Assembly (NCBI GenBank): GCA_020847735.1
Contig: JADLBL010000018.1
Location: 99,970-163,969, forward strand
DNA from: Candidatus Eisenbacteria bacterium
GTDB taxonomy: Bacteria; Eisenbacteria; RBG-16-71-46
DNA length: 64,000 nucleotides
Direction: 5' to 3'
Shown here: in pieces, positions 41,846-49,241 of the stretch
How the letters are laid out: the number at the start of each line of letters is the position of its first letter
Numbering within the stretch: position 1 is the stretch's first letter
The notes under the pieces: model-generated
Database searches by the model: none
Told to the model about the DNA's origin: nothing
Seen by the model: only the letters and a program-made list of their open reading frames with translations
Translations under genes and position numbers: made by a program

Positions 41846-42277
41846 CTACCGGCGCGGCGGCAGCAGGGCGATGGCCGCGAGCAGCGTCAGCCCGACGTTC
41901 TCGGCGAACTTGCGCGCGCCGATCGTCGCGGCGCCGGCCTTGCCGAAACAGCCGCAGCTGAAGTCCAGTCCGCGCGCCCAGGCGGCGCCGACCGCGAACG
42001 TGAACAGGACCATGAGCGCGAACACCACGACCGCGCCGGCGCGCCGCCGCGGACCCACCACCAGCGCGAGGCCGGCGACCAGCTCGATCCACGGCATCGT
42101 CATGGCGATCAGGTGCTCGGACCAGAGCGGCGCGAGCCGGTAGTTGTGCACCTGCTGCGCGAAGTAGGCCGTGTCGCCGATCTTGGCGAGCGCGGCGGCG
42201 AGGAACACGAGCCCGATCGCGACCTGCGCGAGGCGCACGGCCCACGGGGAGGCGAGCCTTTCGAGCAGCGCCTTCAT
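41846..42277 (-). CDS. MauE/DoxX-like membrane protein
   Basis: A 143-residue protein with four hydrophobic helices. The start at 42277 (MKALLERLASPW) is preferred over the longer ORF, whose extension runs into the neighbouring gene. Features shared with MauE-type proteins are the first helix VRLAQVAIGLVFLAAALAKIGD, then PWIELVAGLALVVG, and the Cys-containing SCGCFGKAG before the last helix. MauE relatives are linked to disulfide or redox maturation of periplasmic proteins. It is ten bases after the rhodanese-like gene, so the two form an operon. Confidence 0.82.
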   Translation of the reverse strand: MKALLERLASPWAVRLAQVAIGLVFLAAALAKIGDTAYFAQQVHNYRLAPLWSEHLIAMTMPWIELVAGLALVVGPRRRAGAVVVFALMVLFTFAVGAAWARGLDFSCGCFGKAGAATIGARKFAENVGLTLLAAIALLPPRR

Positions 42278-42287
42278 CGCACGCGCC

Positions 42288-43163
42288 TCACGGCTGGGTC
42301 CCCTTGTGCACCGGCAGCCCCGCCTGTTCCCACGCGGGCAGGCCGTCGAGGAAGACGAGCACGCGCTTCTTGCCGGCATCAATCAACGAGAAGGCCAGGT
42401 TGCGCGACAGGTCGCAGTCACCGCCGCCGCAGTAGGCGACGATCGGCAGCCCGCGGTCGTCGAGCTGCTTCGCGAGCTCGGGATTCCTGAACACGTCGTC
42501 GAACGACAGGTGCAGCGCCCCGGCGATGTGCCCCTGCGCGTACTCGTCCGCGCTGCGCGCGTCCACGAACACCGCGGCGTTGGCGGCGTGGAGCCTGCGC
42601 ACGATGGCGAGTCCGGTCTCGAAGGGTTCCTTCGTCTCGGGGATCGCGGGCACGTCCGCGGGCACGACGGGCACGCCGCCGGTCGGGCTCCCGGCCGCGG
42701 GCGGCGCGGCGCCGGGGGCCAGCGACATGCCGCCCGCGCCCGAGGCCACGGGGCCCGTCGCGGCGGCCGGCGTTCGAGACGCGGAGGCCGGCGTGGCGGC
42801 GGAAGGTGCGGGCGATGCCGCGGCGCCCGTCGGCGCCGGCTTCGCGGCCGGCGCACCGGAAGCGTCGGGCCGTGCGCCCGCCCGGCCGGCGAGAGCGGGC
42901 GCCTCGGCCGTCTCCTGCGCGGGACCGGCTGTCGCCGGCGCCCCGCCGGTCGTGGCGGGCGTGGGCGCGGAGGGCAGAACGTCCTCGAGCCGGACCAGCT
43001 TCTTCTCGGCCTTGATCCACGCGAGCCCCGCGCGCGGCCCGGAGCCGAGCAGGTAGGCGTTGTAACCGAGCCCGAGAGCGGCGCCGACGAGCACGATCAC
43101 CGCGACCTCGCGTGCGAGCGAGCCGCTGGGCCTTGCCTGCGGATTCGGCGTGGGGTCGGTCAT
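42288..43163 (-). CDS. Membrane-anchored rhodanese-like domain protein
   Basis: A 291-residue protein. An N-terminal helix (VAVIVLVGAALGLGYNAYLLG) is followed by a roughly 110-residue Ala/Pro/Gly-rich linker. A C-terminal rhodanese domain (about 165-291) has VFVDARSADEYAQGHIAGALHLSFDD and active-site loop YCGGGDCDLSRN, with the catalytic Cys and a second Cys five residues on. LVFLDGLPAWEQAGLPV closes the fold as usual. It could carry persulfide sulfur at the membrane. It is co-transcribed with the MauE-like gene and divergent from the thioredoxin gene. Confidence 0.88.
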   Translation of the reverse strand: MTDPTPNPQARPSGSLAREVAVIVLVGAALGLGYNAYLLGSGPRAGLAWIKAEKKLVRLEDVLPSAPTPATTGGAPATAGPAQETAEAPALAGRAGARPDASGAPAAKPAPTGAAASPAPSAATPASASRTPAAATGPVASGAGGMSLAPGAAPPAAGSPTGGVPVVPADVPAIPETKEPFETGLAIVRRLHAANAAVFVDARSADEYAQGHIAGALHLSFDDVFRNPELAKQLDDRGLPIVAYCGGGDCDLSRNLAFSLIDAGKKRVLVFLDGLPAWEQAGLPVHKGTQP

Positions 43164-43277
43164 GGCGATGGGCCGGACGCGCGCGAGGCGGACACAGCGC
43201 CATGAGCATATCGCCCGCGAACGGCGGCGGGTGCAATGCGGGCGTCAAGCTCACGGATTCCACCGTCGCTCCCGCCC

Positions 43278-43299
43278 GGGACCGGCCGCCCCCGGTCCC
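43278..43299. repeat. Hairpin in the divergent rhodanese/thioredoxin intergenic region
   Basis: GGGACCGG (43278-43285) and CCGGTCCC (43292-43299) form a perfect eight-base stem with a six-base loop, about 90 bases before the thioredoxin start. It could shape the 5' leader; no role is known. Confidence 0.4.
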
Positions 43300-43386
43300 G
43301 AAGACCGCGGCGCGAATCTCCCGGGGCTCATCCCGACTCTCAGGGGTGGTTGCTCCAGTGGAGCGAGCGCGAAAGGAGCCATTTCG

Positions 43387-44190
43387 GTGAGCGGACACGA
43401 TGTCGTGGATTTCGAAAAGGACGTGATCGAGCGCAGCCGCGAGCTGCCGGTCCTCGTGGACTTCTGGGCGGAGTGGTGCGGTCCCTGCCGGACGCTCGGG
43501 CCCGTGCTCGAACGCCTCGCTGAGGACGCCGCGGGCCGCTGGGCGCTGGCCAAGGTGGACACCGAAGCCTTCGGCGAGCAGGCCACGCGCTACGGCGTCA
43601 TGAGCATCCCGAACGTCAAGCTGTTCGTGAACGGCGAAGTCGTGGACGAGTTCGTCGGGGCGTTGCCCGAAGCGCGTGTGCGCGAGTGGCTCGCCCGGGC
43701 GCTGCCTTCTCCCGCGGCCGGCGCGCTGGCCGCCGCCCGCGAGAAGCTCGCCGGCGGCGACGCGGCATCGGCGGCGGCGGAGCTGCGCGAGGTGCTGTCG
43801 GCCGAGCCCGGCAACGCGCCCGCGCGCCTTTCGCTCGGAGAAGCGCTGCTCCGCCTCGATCCCGCCGCGGTCGAGGACGTGATCGCGCCGCTCGCCGACG
43901 ACATCGCCGACCGCGCCGAGGCGCTGCGCGTGATCGCCGGCTGGCTGACGCGCGCCGACGCGCTGCCCGAAGGCGCGGCCCGCGCGCCCTTCGCGGCCGC
44001 GCTGGCGGCGGTCCGCTCCGGCGACTGGGACACGGCCCTGGCCCGCGACATCGAGGCTCTGCGCGCCGACCGGAGCTGGGCGGCCGGCGCCGCGCGCGAG
44101 CTCGGGCGCGCCATCTTCCTGCTGCTCGGCATCGAGCATCCCGCCTGCGAGAAGCACTACCGCGCCTTCTCGGGCGCGATGTACGTCTGA
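43387..44190 (+). CDS. Thioredoxin-TPR co-chaperone, CnoX/YbbN-like
   Basis: A 267-residue cytoplasmic protein. The GTG start at 43387 has AAAGGAG about 9 bases upstream. The thioredoxin domain (1-110) has an intact WCGPC at residues 30-34 and cis-Pro in VMSIPNVKLF. The C-terminal half (115-267) is alpha-helical with TPR-like repeats, ending in the HRKAF-like YRAFSGAMYV phrase common to YbbN proteins. E. coli CnoX has lost the second active-site Cys. This one keeps both, as many bacterial homologues do, and so may act as a reductase too. It ends 14 bases from the convergent cyclodeaminase gene. Confidence 0.9.
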   Translation: MSGHDVVDFEKDVIERSRELPVLVDFWAEWCGPCRTLGPVLERLAEDAAGRWALAKVDTEAFGEQATRYGVMSIPNVKLFVNGEVVDEFVGALPEARVREWLARALPSPAAGALAAAREKLAGGDAASAAAELREVLSAEPGNAPARLSLGEALLRLDPAAVEDVIAPLADDIADRAEALRVIAGWLTRADALPEGAARAPFAAALAAVRSGDWDTALARDIEALRADRSWAAGAARELGRAIFLLLGIEHPACEKHYRAFSGAMYV

Positions 44191-44204
44191 GCCGGCGGGG
44201 CCGC

Positions 44205-45185
44205 TCAGATCGCGATCGAAATGCCGACGCCGCGCTCGCGCGCGCGGGCGATGAGCCAGCGCGCGCTCGCGACGTCCTCGCAGGCGAGCCCCAGCGACTT
44301 GAAGAGCGTCACCTCGCGCGCGTCGCGCCGTCCGGCGAGGCCGCCCGCGAACAGCGCGCCCAACTCGCCCACGACCTCGGCGAAGCTCCAGCCCCCTTCG
44401 CGTTCGGCGCCGATCAGGTCCCCCGCCTCCTGCCGGGCCGCCGCGAGCGAGTCCACGTAGACGCGCGAGCGACGCACCGCCTCGCCGTCCAGCTCGCGCC
44501 AGTCGGGCGTGCACGCGCCGACCGCGCTCACGTGCGCGCCCTCGGCGAGCCATTCGCCGCGCAGCACCGGCGTGCGCGCGCTCGTCGCCGCGACCACCAG
44601 GTCGGCGCCCCGAACCGCCTCCTCGGCCGACGCGACCGCGCGCACCGCGAAGCCGCGCCCGCCATCGTGCGCGCGCGCGAACGCCGCGCGGCGTTCCGGG
44701 TTCGGGCTCCAGACGCGCGCCTCGCGCAGCGGCAGGACGGCCGCGAACGCCTCGAGATGGCTGAGCGCCTGCACCCCCGAGCCGAGCAGCGCCAGGGTTT
44801 CCGCGCCGGCACGGGCGAGCCGGCGCGCGGCCGCGGCCGAGACGGCCGCCGTGCGACGCTCGGTCACGAGCCGGCCGTCGAGAATCGCCTCGAGGGCGCC
44901 CGTCTCCGGATCGAGGACGAGGATGGTCGCGAGATGGGTGGGCAGGCCGCGCGCGGCGTTGCGTGGCGCGAGCGTCACGACCTTGAGCCCCGCGCCCGCG
45001 TCGCCGGGCAACGCCGCCGGCATGACGCCGATGAAGGACTCGTGCTCCTCCAGGCGCAGCGTCGTACGCACGGGCTGGACCGTCCGCCCGGAAGAGAAGT
45101 CGGCGAGCGTCGTCTCCATGAGGTCCACGAGCGCGCCCGTTTCGAGCAGCGCTGCGACGTCCGTCTCGGTCAGCAGCAGCGGCAT
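44205..45185 (-). CDS. Ornithine cyclodeaminase / mu-crystallin family protein
   Basis: A 326-residue NAD(P)-binding enzyme. The start at 45185 (MPLLLTETDVAALLE) is preceded by GGAG; the longer ORF is an artefact. Family marks are the substrate-side RTTLRLEEHESFIGVMPA, GLKVVTLAPRNAARGLPTHLATILVLDPETG, ILDGRLVTERRTAAVSAAAARRL, the Rossmann motif LLGSGVQALSHLEA, and CTPDWRELD. Members include ornithine cyclodeaminase, alanine dehydrogenase and ketimine reductase, which cannot be told apart by eye. No amino-acid catabolic neighbours are present. Confidence 0.9.
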   Translation of the reverse strand: MPLLLTETDVAALLETGALVDLMETTLADFSSGRTVQPVRTTLRLEEHESFIGVMPAALPGDAGAGLKVVTLAPRNAARGLPTHLATILVLDPETGALEAILDGRLVTERRTAAVSAAAARRLARAGAETLALLGSGVQALSHLEAFAAVLPLREARVWSPNPERRAAFARAHDGGRGFAVRAVASAEEAVRGADLVVAATSARTPVLRGEWLAEGAHVSAVGACTPDWRELDGEAVRRSRVYVDSLAAARQEAGDLIGAEREGGWSFAEVVGELGALFAGGLAGRRDAREVTLFKSLGLACEDVASARWLIARARERGVGISIAI

Positions 45186-45400
45186 GGCGTCTCCTGCGGT
45201 TACGGGTTGCCGGCACGCTAGCACGCCCGGTCGCGGCTGAAAGCCCCGCGCCGGGGCGGGCGTGATTGGGCAGGGGCGGCGCGCTGCGCTAGCGTCCCGC
45301 GCATGCGCGACGCGACGACGGCCCCGGGCCGACTCCCGGACTCCCGATTCCCGCTCCACGCCGCCGCCCGCGTCACCGGCGCCGGGCCGCGCCGGGCCGC

Positions 45401-46690
45401 ATGAGCGGGCGATTCAATCCGCGCATCTACCGCGAGCCCGCGCCGCAGGCGTGGCTCATCCGGCTGCTCGGACCCGTCAACCGCCACCTCATGCTGGGTC
45501 CCGTGCTGGGGCTTCGCCGGTTCGACCTGCCCGGGGCCGACCTCGCCCGGCTGCGCGCGGCGGTGAATCCCGGCACGGCCGCTTTCCTGGGTCCCAATCA
45601 TCCCGAGTTCCTCACCGACTGGCTGGTGGACAAGGAAATCTCGCGCCGCGTCTCGCCGCTCATGGCGCACTGGGCGTCGTACGAGATCGTCAACGGCTCG
45701 CCGCTTTCGCAGCGCTTCTGGCTCGCGAACAACCTGATCGCCAACGCGCCCGGCGGCGAGGGCAAGGCGTACTCGGTGCGCTGGGCGCTCGCCGGCCACG
45801 GCGTGCTGCTGCACCCCGAGGGCACCGCGACCTGGCAGGGCGAACGCGTGGGGCCGCTGCTGCCCGGCGTCGTGGACATGGCGTGGGAGGCCGCGCGGCT
45901 GCTGCGCGAGCGGGGCGATTCGCGGCCGGTGTTCGTCGTGCCGCTGCTCTGGCGGCTGCGGTTCCTCGCCGATCCGTCGGCCGGCCTGAGCCGCGAGATG
46001 GCCCACATCGAACGCGCGCTCGGCCTCGCGCCGGGAGGCGGCGCGCTCGAGGCGCGCTTCGCGGCGCTGCTCGGGCGGCTGCTGGCGCGCCAGTGCGGGC
46101 GGCTCTCGCTGCCCGCGCCCGCGTTCGACCCCGCGGCGCCCGGCCGCGCCTACTTCGGCGCGCAGGCCGCGACGCTCGCGGCGCTGCGCGAGGCGCTGGC
46201 CCGCGCACACGGCCCGCTGGAGCCCGACCCGGTGCGCGCGCAGCACCAGCTCCGCAAGTCCATCCGCGCGCTCGCCGCCACCGACCCCGAAGGCGCGCGT
46301 CGCGATCGCGAGCGGCTCGCCGAACTGCAGCGCCTCGCCGGCTTCGATCCCGCGCTCTACGACCGGCCGACGCTCGCGCCGGAACGCATCGCCGAGGTGC
46401 TCAAGCGAACGCGCGGCGCGCTCGTCACGCGCGGGTTCGCCAACGCGCTCCACAACACCGTGCCCGTCGCCGTCGCGCCGCGCGCCGTGCACGTGCGCGT
46501 GCCCGAACCGCTCGCCGTGCACGAGGCGCTGGCCGCGGGCGCCGACGCGGAAGCGGGCCGGTCAGCGCTGCTCGCGGCGCTGCGCGAGCGGCTTCAGCAC
46601 GGCCTGGATGCGCTGGGCGCCGAACTCGCGGGCGACGCGCACGGGCCCGAACGGGCGAACCTGCTCTGGTCGGGCGGCGCCACACGCTGA
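45401..46690 (+). CDS. PlsC-like 1-acylglycerol-phosphate acyltransferase domain protein
   Basis: A 429-residue protein. The N-terminal half carries acyltransferase features: FLGPNHPEFLTDW (block I, H67) and VLLHPEGTATWQGERVGPLLPGV (block III-like EGT). In block I the spacing from His to Asp is five residues instead of the canonical four. The C-terminal 200 residues are helical and charged, with no recognised domain (RDRERLAELQRLAGFDPALYDRPT). It is nearly twice the size of a typical PlsC. It may acylate a lipid other than lysophosphatidate. No strong ribosome site is seen before the ATG, so the start is uncertain by a few codons. Confidence 0.72.
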   Translation: MSGRFNPRIYREPAPQAWLIRLLGPVNRHLMLGPVLGLRRFDLPGADLARLRAAVNPGTAAFLGPNHPEFLTDWLVDKEISRRVSPLMAHWASYEIVNGSPLSQRFWLANNLIANAPGGEGKAYSVRWALAGHGVLLHPEGTATWQGERVGPLLPGVVDMAWEAARLLRERGDSRPVFVVPLLWRLRFLADPSAGLSREMAHIERALGLAPGGGALEARFAALLGRLLARQCGRLSLPAPAFDPAAPGRAYFGAQAATLAALREALARAHGPLEPDPVRAQHQLRKSIRALAATDPEGARRDRERLAELQRLAGFDPALYDRPTLAPERIAEVLKRTRGALVTRGFANALHNTVPVAVAPRAVHVRVPEPLAVHEALAAGADAEAGRSALLAALRERLQHGLDALGAELAGDAHGPERANLLWSGGATR

Positions 46691-46811
46691 GCGTGGCCCC
46701 GGGCGGGAGGCTCGTGCCCGCGCGAGCAGCCGCCCGGCGCGTGCGTCGTCGGTCGCGGCGGGAAGCCCGGCCGGCGGGCGGCGCGTGCGGATGCGCCCGG
46801 CGGCGTTCCGC

Positions 46812-47480
46812 TCAGGCCACGATCGTCGGGCGCAGGCGAGCCGCGAGCGCGTCGTGCCCCTTCTCGGCCGCGATGTCGGCCGCGGTCTGACCCTTGTCGC
46901 CCCTGGGAGCGAGCGTCGCTCCGTGCGCCAGCAGCAGGTCCGCCAGTTCGCCGTCGCCGAGCATTCCGGCCGACATCAGCGCCGTCCAGCCGTGATGCTG
47001 GCCCGCGTCCGGCGGCGCGCCGCGCTCGAGCAGCAGCCGGCACAGATCGAGACTGCGCGAGGACACCGCGCTGTGCAGCGGTGTGACCCGCATCGGATTT
47101 CTCGACTCGGCCGCCACGTCGGCGCCCATCATGAGCAACCGCTCGGCGACCGCCCCGCGGGCGAAGTACGCCGCCAGGTGGAGCGGCGTGAACCCGTCAC
47201 TCGACCAGGCGTGCGCCAGCGCCGGCTGCGCCGCGAGCAGCTCGAGCGCGCGCGCTTCGTCGCCCGCGGCCACCGCTTCGAAGATGTCGAGCGACGGCAG
47301 CGAGGCACGCAGCAGGTCGCGCACCGCGGACTGGCGCGTGTAGCTCGCCCACAGGAACGCGGAAATGCCGTTCTCGTCGCGGCTCGCGGCGAGTGTCGGC
47401 TGCTGGCGCAGCAGGTCGGCGACGCCTTCGATGTCCTGGCGGCAGACCGCATCAATCATGTCGGCGGCGTTCGGGCTCAT
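46812..47480 (-). CDS. Ankyrin-repeat protein
   Basis: A 222-residue protein built of about five ankyrin repeats. Clear units are DGFTPLHLAAYFARGAVAERLLMMGADVA, RVTPLHSAVSSRSLDLCRLLLERGAPPD and HGWTALMSAGMLGDGELADLLLAHGA, and a final KGQTAADIAAEKGHDALAARL. There is no signal peptide, so it is probably a cytoplasmic protein-binding module. The start could be 47480 or the Met at residue 8. It is divergent from ispG; function and partner unknown. Confidence 0.88.
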   Translation of the reverse strand: MSPNAADMIDAVCRQDIEGVADLLRQQPTLAASRDENGISAFLWASYTRQSAVRDLLRASLPSLDIFEAVAAGDEARALELLAAQPALAHAWSSDGFTPLHLAAYFARGAVAERLLMMGADVAAESRNPMRVTPLHSAVSSRSLDLCRLLLERGAPPDAGQHHGWTALMSAGMLGDGELADLLLAHGATLAPRGDKGQTAADIAAEKGHDALAARLRPTIVA

Positions 47481-47607
47481 GGCTTCCCTTTCTTCCTGTG
47501 CCCCGCGGCGGCCGGCGGCAGGGCTCTCGGCGAGGAACGCTAACAGAGCCGCCCGCGCGTTTCCTCAGGTTTGACGCGCCGAAGAAGCGGCCCCTACCCT
47601 GCCCGAC

Positions 47608-48852
47608 ATGCCTCTCGTCCAGATCGAGGACTCCCGCCTGCGCCCGCGACGCACCAGCGTCACCTGCAGGGTCGGCGGCGTTTCCGTGGGCGGCGGCCAT
47701 CCGGTCGTCGTCCAGTCCATGACCAACACCGACACCGCCGACGTCGCCGCGACCGCGGCGCAGGTCGCGCTGCTCGCCCGGGCCGGTTCGGAGCTGGTGC
47801 GCGTCACCGTCAACACCCGCGAGGCCGCCGCCGCCGTCGGCGAGATCGCGCGCCGGGTCGAGGACCTCGGCCTTCGCGTGCCGATCGTGGGCGACTTCCA
47901 TTACAACGGACACCTGCTGCTCACCGAGTACCCCGAGTGCGCGCGCGCCCTCGCCAAGTACCGGATCAACCCCGGCAACGTCGGCGCCGGACACCAGCAC
48001 GACGACAACTTCCGCCGGATGATTGATGTCGCGGTGGCGAACGAAAAGCCCGTGCGCATCGGCGTCAACTGGGGCTCGCTCGACCGCGCGCTGCTGACCT
48101 CGCTGATGGACGCGAACGCCAGGCGGACCGAGCCGCTGCCCGACCGGGAGGTCGTGCTCGAAGCGATGCGCGAGAGCGCGCTGCGTTCGGCCGCGCTCGC
48201 CGAGGGCTTCGGCCAGCCGCACGACCGGATCATCCTGTCGGCCAAGGTCTCGGACGTGCGCGACCTGGTGCAGGTGTATCGCGCGCTCGCCGCCAGCTCG
48301 GACTACCCGCTCCACCTCGGCCTCACCGAGGCCGGGCTCGGCGCCAAGGGCATCGTCGCGACCACCGCGGCGCTCTCCGTGCTGCTGTTCGAAGGCATCG
48401 GCGACACCATCCGCACCAGCCTGACGCCCCTTCCGGGTGGAGATCGCGCCGAGGAAGTGCGCATCTGCCAGCAGATCCTGCAGTCGCTCGGCCTGCGCGC
48501 CTTTTCGCCCCAGGTGACCAGCTGCCCCGGCTGCGGCCGCACGACCAGCACGTTCTTCCAGGAGCTGGCCGCACAGGTGACCGCGCACATCCAGGCGCGC
48601 ATGGCCGCCTGGCGCGAGCAGCACCCCGGCGTCGAGGAGCTGAAGGTCGCGGTCATGGGCTGCGTGGTCAACGGCCCCGGCGAGAGCAAGCACGCCGACA
48701 TCGGCATTTCGCTCCCCGGCAACGGCGAGGACCCGCGCGCGCCGGTCTACGTGGACGGCAAGCTGCGCGTGACGCTGCGCGGCGAGTCGATCGCCGCCGA
48801 CTTCGCGAAGCTGCTCGACGAGTACGTCGCGACCCGATACGGGCGGCGCTGA
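47608..48852 (+). CDS. ispG: (E)-4-hydroxy-3-methylbut-2-enyl-diphosphate synthase
   Basis: A 414-residue [4Fe-4S] enzyme of the non-mevalonate isoprenoid pathway. It has the TIM-barrel start ([25 protein letters not shown]), [14 protein letters not shown], and [27 protein letters not shown] and [12 protein letters not shown] are family blocks. The C-terminal cluster domain holds [15 protein letters not shown] and [10 protein letters not shown] with the three Cys ligands and the conserved Glu. Length matches the bacterial two-domain form. It is the last host-type gene before the tRNA-bounded island. Confidence 0.97.
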   Translation: MPLVQIEDSRLRPRRTSVTCRVGGVSVGGGHPVVVQSMTNTDTADVAATAAQVALLARAGSELVRVTVNTREAAAAVGEIARRVEDLGLRVPIVGDFHYNGHLLLTEYPECARALAKYRINPGNVGAGHQHDDNFRRMIDVAVANEKPVRIGVNWGSLDRALLTSLMDANARRTEPLPDREVVLEAMRESALRSAALAEGFGQPHDRIILSAKVSDVRDLVQVYRALAASSDYPLHLGLTEAGLGAKGIVATTAALSVLLFEGIGDTIRTSLTPLPGGDRAEEVRICQQILQSLGLRAFSPQVTSCPGCGRTTSTFFQELAAQVTAHIQARMAAWREQHPGVEELKVAVMGCVVNGPGESKHADIGISLPGNGEDPRAPVYVDGKLRVTLRGESIAADFAKLLDEYVATRYGRR

Positions 48853-48936
48853 GGTTCCGGCGGGCGCGCGTTGCGAAGGGGCGCGGGGCTTCGTTGCGGC
48901 ACTTTCTGGAGCCGGGCTGCCGGCGCGGCGCGAAGT

Positions 48937-48981
48937 TGGTGGCCCCGGCTGGAGTCGAACCAGCGGCACGCGGTTTAGGAA
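48937..48981 (-). pseudogene. 3' half of a split tRNA-Arg(CCT) gene
   Basis: Read leftward this is the last part of a tRNA: anticodon loop TTCCTAA, stem ACCGC, variable GTGCC, T arm GCTGG-TTCGACT-CCAGC, acceptor CGGGGCC, discriminator A and encoded CCA. The 5' half is missing. Its anticodon stem ACCGC pairs perfectly with GCGGT of the 5' half at 54325-54363, and the acceptor strands match too. The two pieces look like one gene split by an insertion at the anticodon loop. Confidence 0.8.
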
Positions 48982-49004
48982 GGTCGGACCTCTCCTTCCC
49001 AAGT

Positions 49005-49081
49005 TGGTGGCCCCGACAGGAGTCGAACCTGCGACGCAGAGTTTAGGAAACTCTCGCTCTATCCATCTGAGCTACGGGGCC
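49005..49081 (-). tRNA. tRNA-Arg (anticodon CCT)
   Basis: A complete cloverleaf: acceptor GGCCCCG/CGGGGCC, D stem GCTC/GAGC, anticodon stem AGAGT/ACTCT around TTCCTAA (anticodon CCT), T arm GCAGG-TTCGACT-CCTGT, discriminator A, encoded CCA. It decodes AGG. A TATGTT-like -10 lies about 15 bases upstream. It sits 23 bases from the 3'-half fragment, just inside the island edge. Its anticodon stem differs from that of the split copy. Confidence 0.95.
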
Positions 49082-49241
49082 GCAGCGCAGGAACATAGCG
49101 CGGAACTCGTGCGGGGAAAACCTCGACCGCACACACGGGGCCTTCAGTGGCCGCGATCTCCCCCCGCGAGCGCCGGCGACCGCGCGCCCTGATGCTGCCC
49201 ATCGAGTGCTGTGTCGCGAGCTGGTCCTTCCGGATCGGACT

